Assembly: GCF_004684775.1 (NCBI RefSeq)
Contig: NZ_SRIC01000049.1
Span: forward strand, 1 to 37,565
Direction of reading: 5' to 3'
DNA: 37,565 nt
Source: Streptomyces sp. MZ04
GTDB lineage: Bacteria; Actinomycetota; Actinomycetes; Streptomycetales; Streptomycetaceae
In this document: positions 8,145-15,737 of the stretch, piece by piece
Numbering within the stretch: position 1 is the first letter of the stretch
How the letters are laid out: every line of letters begins with the position of its first letter
Program-made: the position numbers and the translations under genes
The notes under the pieces: model-generated
What the model was told of the DNA's origin: nothing
Databases searched by the model: none
The model's input: only the letters and a program-made list of their open reading frames with translations

Positions 8145-8417
8145 TCATGTCGGGTTGCGGATGGCGGACAAGGTGAGGGAGAGGACCCAGGGCTGCTCGG
8201 AAAGTGTTTCGACGTCCTCCCGGGACAAGGTTCCCGTCATGACGGCACGGCCGGGTGCGGCCGCGCTGTCGACTCCTCGGCTCTGCAGGTGTTCGAGCTG
8301 GGGAGGCGAGGGCGGTTCGGTCAGGCGTACGAGCACCAGCATGTCCCGGGCCTGGGGAGCGCGGCCCTCGGCGTCGATGGCCATAGCGAGGGAGGAGTCG
8401 AGTTTCCGGTAGTCCAC
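8145..8417 (-). CDS. Small subtilase-prodomain-like protein (90 aa)
   Basis: This 90-aa protein begins MDYRKLDSSLAMAIDA and ends ETLSEQPWVLSLTLSAIRNPT. It aligns along its whole length with the N-terminal 110 residues of the subtilase encoded 10 bases upstream, which starts MDYTKLAPPLAATYE and contains ELERLSEHPGIKRIVPATRLRPY. It therefore looks like a stand-alone copy of that protease's N-terminal propeptide-like region, without any catalytic domain. There is no signal peptide. The spacing and strand put it in one operon with the protease, as second gene. Propeptide-like proteins of subtilases can act as folding chaperones or inhibitors (I9-type); that role is inferred, not shown. Confidence 0.75.
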   Translation of the reverse strand: MDYRKLDSSLAMAIDAEGRAPQARDMLVLVRLTEPPSPPQLEHLQSRGVDSAAAPGRAVMTGTLSREDVETLSEQPWVLSLTLSAIRNPT

Positions 8418-8427
8418 GGGTCGATTC

Positions 8428-10191
8428 TCAGAGATTGGCGGCGTTGATGAGGCCGTCGCCCCACTTCGGGTCGAAGGTTCCGGATGCGGCGCCGGGGACG
8501 GCCGCGTTCTGCCGGAAGAGTTCCTTCAGCTTGCCGGGGTCACAGCCCGGGTCGCGCTGCAGGATGAGGGCGGCGAGCCCGGAGACGAAGGGGGCGGCCA
8601 TGCTGGTTCCCTGCATCGCCACGTGCTGTTCGTCCGTGATGAAGCCCGGGTCCAGGTCCACGGCGTCCCGGGACAGCGCTGAGACGATCATGGCTCCGGG
8701 AGCGGTGATGTCGGGCTTGTGCGCCCCGTCCCGGCGGGGACCCTCGCTGCTGAAGCTGGCGATGTTGCCGGGCTCCAGCCAGAACGCCTCCCGGTCGACG
8801 CCGTCGATGTCCTTCCACTCGGTACGGGTGGTGAAGGCAGCGACGGTGACCGCGGACGAGGCGGCTCCCGGCGAGCCGACCTTGACCGCGTCGTGCACGG
8901 CGGAGCCGCTGAACTGCGGCTGCGGTCGGGCGTCGGAGCGGCCAAGCATCCAGACGTCGACCTCGCCGCCCGTGGCGTTCGCTCCGCGGAGAATCAGCCG
9001 CCACTTGCCGGGGGCGGCGTTGGCGGGGCCGCCGGTGACCCTCGGCTCGACCTGGACGAAGAAGTTGATGTCGCCGTTGGCCGGGTCGGGGCCCGGGGTG
9101 GTGATCTGGACCTTGCCCCCTGGGATGTTGAAAGCGGCGCTCGGGCTGCCCGAGGTCCGTACCGGCTGGAAGGGGGTCGTTGCGCCGGTCGGGGAGGCCA
9201 TCGCGACCTCCAACCGGTCACTGCCCGCGTACCAGCCGTTGAGCCAGAAGATGTCCGGCTTGCCGTCGAAGACGCCAGGGTGGCAGGTGATCGCGCGGTT
9301 GGCGCCGCGCGGGACGGTGACGCGGGCGTGGATGTCGTCGTCGCCCTCGTTGCCGGCGGCGCACACGACGATGCGGCCGGGGCCCGTCTCCTCCTCGATC
9401 GACTGGGACATCGTGTCGGTGCCGTCGTGCGCATCGAAGTGGCCGCCCAGGCTGAGGTTGACGACCGCGGGCAGCTCCAGGTCGCGAGCGACACGGAAGA
9501 TGTACTGGATGCCGTCGACGATGTGGGCGTCCTGGAAGTCCGTCTTGACGATCACCAGGCGCGCCTCGGGAGCGATGCCCTCCGCACCGGCAGCGATGCC
9601 GGCGACATGAGTGCCGTGGCCCTCGATGTCGCGGGACAGGGGGGCCATGGCCATCCCGGCGTTGACGAATTCCGCTCCGTACCGGCCCTCCGGAACTCCG
9701 GAACCGCCACGCAGGGTCTGGTCCCAGATCCGTTGGATGCAACCGGTGAAGGCCGGGTGCTGCGTGTCGACGCCGGTGTCGACGATCCCGATGACGACGC
9801 CCTTGCCGGTCAGGCCGGAGCTCGCCCGGAACTGCGGCACGCCGACGTGCTGCTGAGCGAGGTTCAGGTACGGGCGCAGCCGGGTGGCCGGCACGATGCG
9901 CTTGATGCCGGGGTGCTCGCTGAGCCGCTCCAGCTCATCGAGGGCGACAATGGCGGTCTTCACCCGGGTGCCACCCTGGTTGAGGACGATTCCGTCGCCC
10001 AGACCGCCGTCGGAGAGGGCGTCCGGGTCGCATTCGAGGGAGACGACGACGCGCAGGGGCTTGGCGCGCTCCCGTACGGAGATGAGCCCGAGTGTCCCGG
10101 CCTGAGGCCGCAGGGGCTCGCGGCTGCCGCCCTCCTGCTGGTAACGCTCGTAAGTCGCTGCCAATGGAGGCGCCAGCTTCGTGTAGTCCAT
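8428..10191 (-). CDS. Subtilisin-like (S8) serine peptidase without signal peptide
   Basis: A 587-aa subtilase. The catalytic Asp is D138 (VVIGIVDTGVDTQHPAF), the His is H192 (GHGTHVAGIAAG) and the Ser is S530 (GTSMAAPFVSGLAALIL). The N-terminal 110 residues form a separate region, and an insertion of roughly 150 residues rich in beta-strand-like sequence (SPTGATTPFQPVRTSG to WMLGRSDARPQ) precedes the Ser part. There is no Sec or Tat signal, so the enzyme is probably intracellular or released by another route. GAAGGAAG lies upstream of the ATG at 10191. It forms an operon with the 90-aa prodomain-like gene. Substrate is unknown; such signal-less subtilases can act on cytoplasmic proteins or peptide precursors. 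Confidence 0.92.
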   Translation of the reverse strand: MDYTKLAPPLAATYERYQQEGGSREPLRPQAGTLGLISVRERAKPLRVVVSLECDPDALSDGGLGDGIVLNQGGTRVKTAIVALDELERLSEHPGIKRIVPATRLRPYLNLAQQHVGVPQFRASSGLTGKGVVIGIVDTGVDTQHPAFTGCIQRIWDQTLRGGSGVPEGRYGAEFVNAGMAMAPLSRDIEGHGTHVAGIAAGAEGIAPEARLVIVKTDFQDAHIVDGIQYIFRVARDLELPAVVNLSLGGHFDAHDGTDTMSQSIEEETGPGRIVVCAAGNEGDDDIHARVTVPRGANRAITCHPGVFDGKPDIFWLNGWYAGSDRLEVAMASPTGATTPFQPVRTSGSPSAAFNIPGGKVQITTPGPDPANGDINFFVQVEPRVTGGPANAAPGKWRLILRGANATGGEVDVWMLGRSDARPQPQFSGSAVHDAVKVGSPGAASSAVTVAAFTTRTEWKDIDGVDREAFWLEPGNIASFSSEGPRRDGAHKPDITAPGAMIVSALSRDAVDLDPGFITDEQHVAMQGTSMAAPFVSGLAALILQRDPGCDPGKLKELFRQNAAVPGAASGTFDPKWGDGLINAANL

Positions 10192-10626
10192 GACCGCTCT
10201 TCCTTCGGGGCTCGTCGACGTGTGTCTCCAGCGTTGATCGCGGGCGCCGGGAGTACACGTCCGACATGCCCTCCCCCTCCGACCTCACTCGATTGGTTGC
10301 GCAGGAGTGACAGGGGCGCGGAGAGTGTCCGGTCTGACGGGAGGCGACCTTCGCAGGGGCCGAGTCGCTTCCTGGGGCTGCGACCGAACCGGGGCTCACA
10401 GGGTCCCAGCCTCAGCCCCCGGTTAGCCCTCTCTTAAACCCACCATAAAGATCGCCATCACCCGCCCTCAGCAGGCGAATTCGGGGTTCGGAGCGGCTAG
10501 CTTTCTCGTCGCCGGGGCCGCCACGAACCGTCGGCGCTGCACGTATTCGGGGGGCAGCACCGGCCGTTCGCGGCCGCCTCGTGTCCCCCACCCCCCTCCA
10601 GAACCGCCGTTGAGGAGAACCACCCC
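10192..10626. other. Intergenic region between the divergent subtilase and LPMO genes
   Basis: This 435-base gene-free stretch holds the promoters of two divergent genes. I see an AACCGGGG/CCCCCGGTT inverted repeat at 10387-10424 with a loop of about 20 bases and an A/T-rich patch around 10430-10450, the lowest-GC part of the region, which may mark a promoter. No clear -35/-10 pair, operator or RNA gene can be supported. The ribosome-binding site GAGGAG for the LPMO gene is at about 10612-10617. Confidence 0.6.
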
Positions 10627-11601
10627 ATGAACGCTCGCCGCAAGGTCGCAGCCATCGCCGCCGGTGTCGCCCCGCTCGCCCTGACCGTCCTGTCGGCCGC
10701 GCCCGCCGCCGCGCACGGTTCGATGACGGACCCGGTGAGCCGTGTTTCCGCCTGCTTCCAGGAGGGCCCGGAGGCCCCGAAGTCTGCTGCCTGCAAGGCG
10801 GCTGTCGCGGCCAGTGGCGCCCAGGCCTTCTACGACTGGAACGGCGTGAACATCGCCAACGCCGCGGGCAAGTCGAAGGAGATCATCCCCGACGGCAAGC
10901 TGTGCAGCGCGGGCAACGACAAGTACAAGGGCCTCGACCTGCCGCGCGCCGACTGGCCGTCCAGCAAGCTCACGGCCGGCAACCACACGTTCCACTACAA
11001 GGGCACCGCCCCGCACAAGGGTTCCTTCGAGCTGTACGTCACGAAGGACTCGTACGACCCGGCCAAGCCGCTGCAGTGGTCGGACCTGGAGGAGAAGCCG
11101 TTCGCCAAGGTCACCGACCCGAAGATGGAGAACGGCGACTACGTCTTCGACGGCAAGGTCCCGGCCAGGTCGGGCCGCCACCTGGTCTACTCGATCTGGC
11201 AGCGCTCGGACTCCCCCGAGGCCTTCTACACCTGCTCCGACGTGGTGTTCGGCAAGGACAGCGGCGGTACGGCCCCCGCCCCGGCCGCCTCCGCCCCCTC
11301 CGAGAAGGACATCGAGGCCGGCGCCGAGAAGTCCACCGTCGAGCACCACGGCCACGGCGACAGCGACGCCAAGACGGGCGCCGAGGCCTCCGAGGCGGCC
11401 CCGGCCGAGGGCACCTCCGACAACCAGCCCGAGGTGAACGGCGCCGCCGAGAAGCCCGCGGCCACGGACGAGAACCTCGCCGAGACCGGCGGCGACAGCA
11501 CCACCCCGTACATCGCGATCGGTGGCGCCGCGGCGCTCGCGGTCGGTGCCGCGGCCATGTTCGCCACGGCCCGCCGCCGGACGGCGCGCCACGGCCGCTG
11601 A
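10627..11601 (+). CDS. AA10 lytic polysaccharide monooxygenase with LAETG sortase anchor
   Basis: A secreted copper monooxygenase of 324 aa. The Sec signal peptide (MNARRKVAAIAAGVAPLALT...) ends at AAA, so the mature protein begins His30, the first ligand of the histidine brace. The second is probably His130 in TAPHKGSFELYVT. The AA10 (chitin/cellulose-active) domain spans about residues 30-215. It is followed by a 60-residue Ala/Glu/Pro linker with a His-rich patch (EHHGHGDSD), then LAETG at 284-288, a hydrophobic stretch and a basic tail (RRRTARHGR). LAxTG is the motif used by Streptomyces class E sortases, so the enzyme is likely covalently attached to the wall rather than released. No chitin-binding module is present. 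A GAGGAG ribosome-binding site precedes the ATG, and a strong terminator follows. Confidence 0.93.
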   Translation: MNARRKVAAIAAGVAPLALTVLSAAPAAAHGSMTDPVSRVSACFQEGPEAPKSAACKAAVAASGAQAFYDWNGVNIANAAGKSKEIIPDGKLCSAGNDKYKGLDLPRADWPSSKLTAGNHTFHYKGTAPHKGSFELYVTKDSYDPAKPLQWSDLEEKPFAKVTDPKMENGDYVFDGKVPARSGRHLVYSIWQRSDSPEAFYTCSDVVFGKDSGGTAPAPAASAPSEKDIEAGAEKSTVEHHGHGDSDAKTGAEASEAAPAEGTSDNQPEVNGAAEKPAATDENLAETGGDSTTPYIAIGGAAALAVGAAAMFATARRRTARHGR

Positions 11602-11612
11602 TCCACCGAGCA

Positions 11613-11648
11613 CAGCGGGCCGCTGCCAGTCGGGGCAGCGGCCCGCTG
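11613..11648 (+). terminator. Strong hairpin terminator after the LPMO gene
   Basis: A perfect 15-bp stem (CAGCGGGCCGCTGCC / GGCAGCGGCCCGCTG) with a six-base loop starts 11 bases after the LPMO stop. It lacks a U tract, as is common in Streptomyces terminators. It lies between convergent genes and may serve both directions. Confidence 0.85.
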
Positions 11649-11653
11649 TTCGT

Positions 11654-11695
11654 GGCCGTCAGGACAGGGCCGTCAGGACAGGGCCGTCAGGACAG
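11654..11695. repeat. 14-bp tandem repeat, three copies, including a stop codon
   Basis: GGCCGTCAGGACAG is repeated three times (11654-11667, 11668-11681, 11682-11695). On the minus strand the third copy encodes the C-terminal CLS and stop of the lipase-like gene, so the two others are downstream duplicates of the gene's last codons. This is consistent with replication slippage. Confidence 0.85.
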
Positions 11696-12559
11696 GCAGG
11701 TGGTCGGTGTCGCGTGCGCCGGGTCGAGCGCGTTGGCGACCTCGTGGTGGGCTACCCGGTCGAGGATCCCGATCGCCACGTGCTCGGAGAGGTCGACGGG
11801 GCACAGGTCCTGGACGGTCACGTTGCGTACGCCGGGGCCGTCGAGGAACTGCGTGCGGTACGGGGTGACCACCTCGTCGTACTTGGTGGCGATGACGGTG
11901 TAGCGCACGCCGGGGACGGTGTCGCCGCCCGCGTTGAGCTTGGTCAGGAACGGCGATCCGGCTATCTGGTCGGCGAGGCTCGGCGTCTTGGTGGTGAGCA
12001 GGTCCTCGATGCCGGGGAAGTAGGGCAGCAGCTTGGTCAGGCCGAGCAGGGTGGTGCCGTGGTTGTCGGGCGCGAGGCCGATCAGGGCGTTCACCTTCTC
12101 CGCGCCGCCGAGGAACTTCAGGTAATGGCGGGGCATCATGCCGCCCTGCGAGTGGCCGACGAGGTCCGCCTTCGCGGCGCCCGTCGAGGCGAGCACCTTG
12201 TCGACGAAGGCGTCCAGTTGCTCGGCCGACTTGTCGATCGGGCCGAGCCCGTTGAAGAACGGCACTCCGGGCAGCTGGCCGTAGTCGAGGGAGAAGACGC
12301 AGTAGCCGCGCCTGACCAAGTAGGGCGCGAGAACCACCCAGTTGTCCACGGAGTTGCCGAAGGTGCCGTGGACCAGGACGACGGGGCGCGGGTGGGCGGC
12401 GGACGGCTTGCAGTCGTAGTCGTTCCAGCCACTCGACGAGGAGGCAGCGGTGGCAGCGGCGGGGGCCGCGGACGCCGTGGCGGCGGGGGTGAGGGTGAGC
12501 GCGCCCGTCATGAGCAGGGCGGCGGCAAGCGCTCTGAGCGCTCGTCTCCAGGGCAGCAT
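11687..12559 (-). CDS. Secreted alpha/beta-hydrolase, lipase class 2-like (EstA/LipA)
   Basis: A 290-aa exported esterase/lipase candidate. The signal peptide (MLPWRRALRALAAALLMTGA...) is cleaved near the ASA region. The mature part has the oxyanion segment PVVLVHGTFGNSVDNW, the nucleophile elbow in LVGHSQGGMMPRHYL (GHSQG), a probable Asp in YDEVVTPY, and a likely catalytic His in DLSEHVAIG. Cys residues near both ends (DYDCKPS, TTCLS) may form a disulfide. The ATG at 12559 was chosen for its AAGGAG site upstream and because the signal peptide begins there. It stands alone between the LPMO (convergent) and the two-component genes. Substrate is likely an acyl ester or triacylglycerol. Confidence 0.88.
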   Translation of the reverse strand: MLPWRRALRALAAALLMTGALTLTPAATASAAPAAATAASSSSGWNDYDCKPSAAHPRPVVLVHGTFGNSVDNWVVLAPYLVRRGYCVFSLDYGQLPGVPFFNGLGPIDKSAEQLDAFVDKVLASTGAAKADLVGHSQGGMMPRHYLKFLGGAEKVNALIGLAPDNHGTTLLGLTKLLPYFPGIEDLLTTKTPSLADQIAGSPFLTKLNAGGDTVPGVRYTVIATKYDEVVTPYRTQFLDGPGVRNVTVQDLCPVDLSEHVAIGILDRVAHHEVANALDPAHATPTTCLS

Positions 12560-12748
12560 CGGGTGATCTCCTTGCGGCTCAAGGGAGTTGCTCGATGGAG
12601 TTGCTCGAGGAAGTGACGGTGAATGAGCCCTGTGATCCGGATCACGAGGATGCCGTGCACACGCCAAATTACGGGCCAGTAGTAAAACTGTGAAGTTACG
12701 CGTCAGTAAAACTTCCAGTGATCACTGGCGCGATCACCCCTCGGGGCG

Positions 12749-13420
12749 CTATCGCCGAGGCGGCGCGACGAGCCCCAACTCGTACGCGATGATGACCAGT
12801 TGGACCCGGTCACGGGAGTCGAGCTTGGTGAAGAGCCGCGCCACGTGCGCCTTGACCGTGGCCACGGTGATGAACAGCTCGGCCGCGATCTCGGCGTTGG
12901 ACAGACCCCGGCCGACCAGCGTCAGGACCTCGCACTCGCGGTCCGTGATGCCGTCGACCGTCCGCCGGGCCACCGCGGCGGGCGCGGGCCGCGCCGCGAA
13001 CTCCTCGATGAGACGTCGGGTGACGCTCGGCGCGATCAGTCCGTCCCCCGCGGCCACCACCTGGATCGCCGCGAGGATGTCGTCGAGCGCCATGTCCTTG
13101 ACGAGGAACCCGCTCGCGCCTGCGCGCAGCGCCCCGTATACGTAATCGTCGTCGTCGAACGTCGTCAGGACCAGGACGCGCGTCGCGTCGGTCTCGGCCG
13201 TGATCAGCCGGGTGGCCTCGATGCCGTCCATGCCGGGCATGCGGATGTCCATCACCACGACATCGGGGCGTACGTCCCTGGCCAGGCGGACGGCTTCGGT
13301 GCCCGTCCCCGCCTCGCCCACCACATCGATCTCGGGGGTGTCGGCCATAAGGACCCGCAGGCCCGCGCGGACCAGGGGCTGGTCGTCGGCCAGTACGACG
13401 CGCACCACGTGATCCGTCAC
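12749..13420 (-). CDS. NarL/LuxR-type response regulator
   Basis: A 223-aa response regulator. The receiver has the acidic pair DD at 12-13, phospho-Asp at 58 in VVVMDIRMPGMDG, a TT motif, and Lys in FLVKDMALDD. The C-terminal LuxR helix-turn-helix reads LTLVGRGLSNAEIAAELFI, then VATVKAHVARLFTKLD. The GTG start at 13420 overlaps the kinase stop as GTGA, so the pair is coupled. The frame open upstream of 13420 is the shadow of the kinase gene and was rejected. The pair sits divergently beside an ABC exporter, the usual arrangement for antibiotic or peptide resistance control. Confidence 0.95.
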   Translation of the reverse strand: MTDHVVRVVLADDQPLVRAGLRVLMADTPEIDVVGEAGTGTEAVRLARDVRPDVVVMDIRMPGMDGIEATRLITAETDATRVLVLTTFDDDDYVYGALRAGASGFLVKDMALDDILAAIQVVAAGDGLIAPSVTRRLIEEFAARPAPAAVARRTVDGITDRECEVLTLVGRGLSNAEIAAELFITVATVKAHVARLFTKLDSRDRVQLVIIAYELGLVAPPRR

Positions 13421-14712
13421 GGTCCCTCCTCCGGCACGGGCAGCAGGGCCGTCACCCGGAAGCCGCCCTCGGGGCGCGGCCCCGCGGTGAACCGGCCGTG
13501 CAGCAGGGCGACCCGCTCCCGCATGCCGACCAGGCCGAAGCCGGTGCCCGCGGGCAGCCCGCCGCGCCCGCCGTCCTCGACCTCGATGGACAGCTCGGCC
13601 GCCCGCCGCTCGACGCTCACCCGGCAGGTTTCCGTGCCCGCGTGGCGTACGACATTGGTCAGGGCCTCCTGAAGGATGCGGAAGGCGGCCAGGTCGATGT
13701 CGGCGGGCAGCGGTCCGCATCCGCCCGCCCCCCGCACCTCCACCCGCACCCCGGCGTCCAGCGCGGACGCGACGAGGCGGTCGAGGCCGGCGAGGCCGGG
13801 CGTCGGCTCACGGGGCGCCAAGTCGCCGCTGTCCGCGGCCTGATCAGCCCCCGCCTCCTGCTCCGGCTTCCGCAACGCGACCAGCGTCCTGCGCAGGCCC
13901 GCGAGGGTCTCCCTGCTGGTGGCCTCGATGGTGGTGAGGGCGTTGCGGGCCTCGGCGGGCTGGGTCTCGATGACGCGGCTGCCCACGCCCGCCTGGATGG
14001 CGATGACGCCGATGCTGTGCGCGATCATGTCGTGCAACTCGCGGGCGATGCGCAGGCGTTCGGCGGTGACGGCGCGGGCCGTGGCCTGACTCCGCAGCGC
14101 CTCGGCGTGCGCGCGCCGCTCGCGGGACGAACGGCCCACCAGCCAGGCGGCGATCAGCGCGACGGCGATGAACGCGACGGTCTCACCGTTGTTGCTCGCC
14201 CACCCGGAGGTCGCGCAGCCGCCCCCGGCGGGACCGCTCATGCCGGGAGCGCAGTAGCCGTCGGGCGGGAAGGAGAAGAGGGCGAGCGCCTGCGCCGTGA
14301 ACGCCATGAGGCCGGCGCTGACCGACGTACGGCGTGGCCGGGTGGCGGCGAGATAGCCGACGGCGCAGACACCGGCGAGGGTCTGCAGATAGCTGACCTC
14401 CGTCTTCCGCATCTCCATCGTCGCCGCCACCGCGCCGAGCAGCAGGAAGACCAGCGCGGGCAGCGGTCGCCGCCTGAGCAGCGAGGCGACGACGACCGTG
14501 AGGGCGAGCGACGCGAGGACCATCGGGAGCTGGAAGCCGTTCTGCCCTTGGTCGAACGTGACGTAGGTGACGCCGGGGTAGAGCACGGCCCCGCCCCACG
14601 CCAGGCCGGTGCGCACAACCGGCCACAGGCGCCGGGCCGCGGATCGGTCCCTGGCCCCCTCGGGCGACGCTTGACCTGGCTTGATGTCCATGCGCCGATC
14701 GTATGTGCCCAT
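13417..14712 (-). CDS. DesK/NarL-type sensor histidine kinase
   Basis: A 431-aa membrane histidine kinase. About five to six hydrophobic segments fill residues 30-195. The HisKA_3 dimerisation motif RIARELHDMIAHSIGVIAIQ places the phospho-His at about residue 227. The ATP-binding N box is FRILQEALTNVVRHAGTE, and GTGFGLVGMRERV is the G box. The extracytoplasmic part is short, with a Cys-containing loop (GYCAPGMSGPAGGGCATSG) that may sense the signal. The start could also be the internal ATG at 14691 (MDIKPGQ); neither has a good ribosome-binding site. It is followed by its regulator (4-base overlap) and faces the ABC genes. Confidence 0.93.
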   Translation of the reverse strand: MGTYDRRMDIKPGQASPEGARDRSAARRLWPVVRTGLAWGGAVLYPGVTYVTFDQGQNGFQLPMVLASLALTVVVASLLRRRPLPALVFLLLGAVAATMEMRKTEVSYLQTLAGVCAVGYLAATRPRRTSVSAGLMAFTAQALALFSFPPDGYCAPGMSGPAGGGCATSGWASNNGETVAFIAVALIAAWLVGRSSRERRAHAEALRSQATARAVTAERLRIARELHDMIAHSIGVIAIQAGVGSRVIETQPAEARNALTTIEATSRETLAGLRRTLVALRKPEQEAGADQAADSGDLAPREPTPGLAGLDRLVASALDAGVRVEVRGAGGCGPLPADIDLAAFRILQEALTNVVRHAGTETCRVSVERRAAELSIEVEDGGRGGLPAGTGFGLVGMRERVALLHGRFTAGPRPEGGFRVTALLPVPEEGP

Positions 14713-14729
14713 TCCGTGCAGGGATATTG

Positions 14730-14828
14730 GCCCACGGTCGTACGCCCACGGGCTACTCGGGCCCGCCGAGGGTGTGGCCGACGGCCCGATGCCCGGCGCA
14801 CCCGGCCCACGGCACCGTGGGCCGGGTG
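14730..14828. promoter_or_regulatory. Repeated GCCCACGG motif and 30-bp palindrome in a divergent promoter
   Basis: Between the kinase and the ABC ATPase, GCCCACGG occurs at 14730-14737 and 14744-14751 (14 bases apart), and again at 14805-14812, with its reverse CCGTGGGC at 14815-14822. The last two belong to a perfect inverted repeat, CACCCGGCCCACGG (14799-14812) and CCGTGGGCCGGGTG (14815-14828), separated only by CA. The right arm ends on the GTG start codon of the ATPase. The motif could be the operator of the two-component regulator, or an RNA hairpin that hides the start. Confidence 0.6.
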
Positions 14829-15737
14829 ATCGAAGTCAACGAACTGAGCAAGGTGTACGGCGACAAGACCGCCGTCAGGAACCTGAGCTTCACCGTGCGC
14901 CCCGGCCAGGTCACCGGATTCCTCGGCCCCAACGGCGCGGGCAAGACCACGACCCTGCGCATGCTGCTCGGTCTGATCTCCCCCACCACCGGCACCACAG
15001 CCATCGACGGCCGCCCCTTCCGCGAACGCCCCCGCGGCCTGCGCCACGTCGGCGCGCTGCTCGACGCGGGCGACGTGCACGGCGGCCGCACCGCCACCGC
15101 CCATCTGCGCGCCCTGGCCCGCAGCAACCACATCCCCCGCCCACGCGTCGACGAGGTCCTGCACGAGGTCGGCCTCGCGGAAGTGGCCCGCCGACGCATC
15201 GCCGGCTACTCCCTCGGCATGCGCCAGCGCCTCGGCATCGCCACCGCCCTGCTCGGCGACCCGCCGGTCCTGCTCTTCGACGAACCCCTCAACGGCCTCG
15301 ATCCCGAGGGCGTGTTGTGGGTCCGCGGCCTCTTCCGCCGCCTGGCCGCCGAGGGCCGCACCGTCTTCGTCTCCAGCCACCTCATGACCGAAATGGAAAA
15401 CACCGCCGACCACCTCATCGTCATCGGCCGCGGCCAACTCATCGCCGCCGAAAGCCTCACCGACTTCGCCGCCCGCGGCACCCGCCTGACAGTCACCGTG
15501 CGCACCCCCGACAGTACGAAGCTCAGCACCGTACTGACCACCGAAGGTGCCTCCGTGCACCTCCAGGACGACGACCGGCTCACCGTCACCGGCCTGCCCG
15601 CCGCCCGCATCGGCGAACTCGCCTTCCAGCACCGGCTCATGCTCCACGAACTGACCACCAGATCTGCCTCCCTGGAAGAGGCCTTCATGGAACTCACCGC
15701 CGACAGCGCCGAATACCTCGCAGGAGAACCCCGATGA
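14826..15737 (+). CDS. ABC transporter ATP-binding protein (drug/peptide exporter type)
   Basis: A 303-aa ATPase. Walker A is FLGPNGAGKTTTLRMLLG, the signature is YSLGMRQRLGIATALLG, Walker B is PPVLLFDEPLNGLDPEG, and the switch His is in VFVSSHLMTEME. The C-terminal 80 residues are the accessory domain typical of multidrug/bacitracin (BcrA-like) exporters. I chose GTG 14826 (VIEVNELSKVYG), since this begins the standard fold; GTG 14817 would add only three residues. The start lies at the end of the 30-bp palindrome. It overlaps the permease gene at the stop (ATGA region). Divergent from the two-component system, which probably controls it. Confidence 0.95.
   Translation: MIEVNELSKVYGDKTAVRNLSFTVRPGQVTGFLGPNGAGKTTTLRMLLGLISPTTGTTAIDGRPFRERPRGLRHVGALLDAGDVHGGRTATAHLRALARSNHIPRPRVDEVLHEVGLAEVARRRIAGYSLGMRQRLGIATALLGDPPVLLFDEPLNGLDPEGVLWVRGLFRRLAAEGRTVFVSSHLMTEMENTADHLIVIGRGQLIAAESLTDFAARGTRLTVTVRTPDSTKLSTVLTTEGASVHLQDDDRLTVTGLPAARIGELAFQHRLMLHELTTRSASLEEAFMELTADSAEYLAGEPR

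Noticed and set aside
10192..10626. Chitin-type direct-repeat operator or DasR site near the LPMO
   Set aside because: No TGGTCTAGACCA-like sequence is present in the region.
10468..11613. Minus-strand frame opposite the LPMO gene
   Set aside because: The LPMO domain and signal peptide on the plus strand account for the region.
11522..12616. Plus-strand frame opposite the lipase-like gene
   Set aside because: The GHSQGG hydrolase on the minus strand is the real gene.
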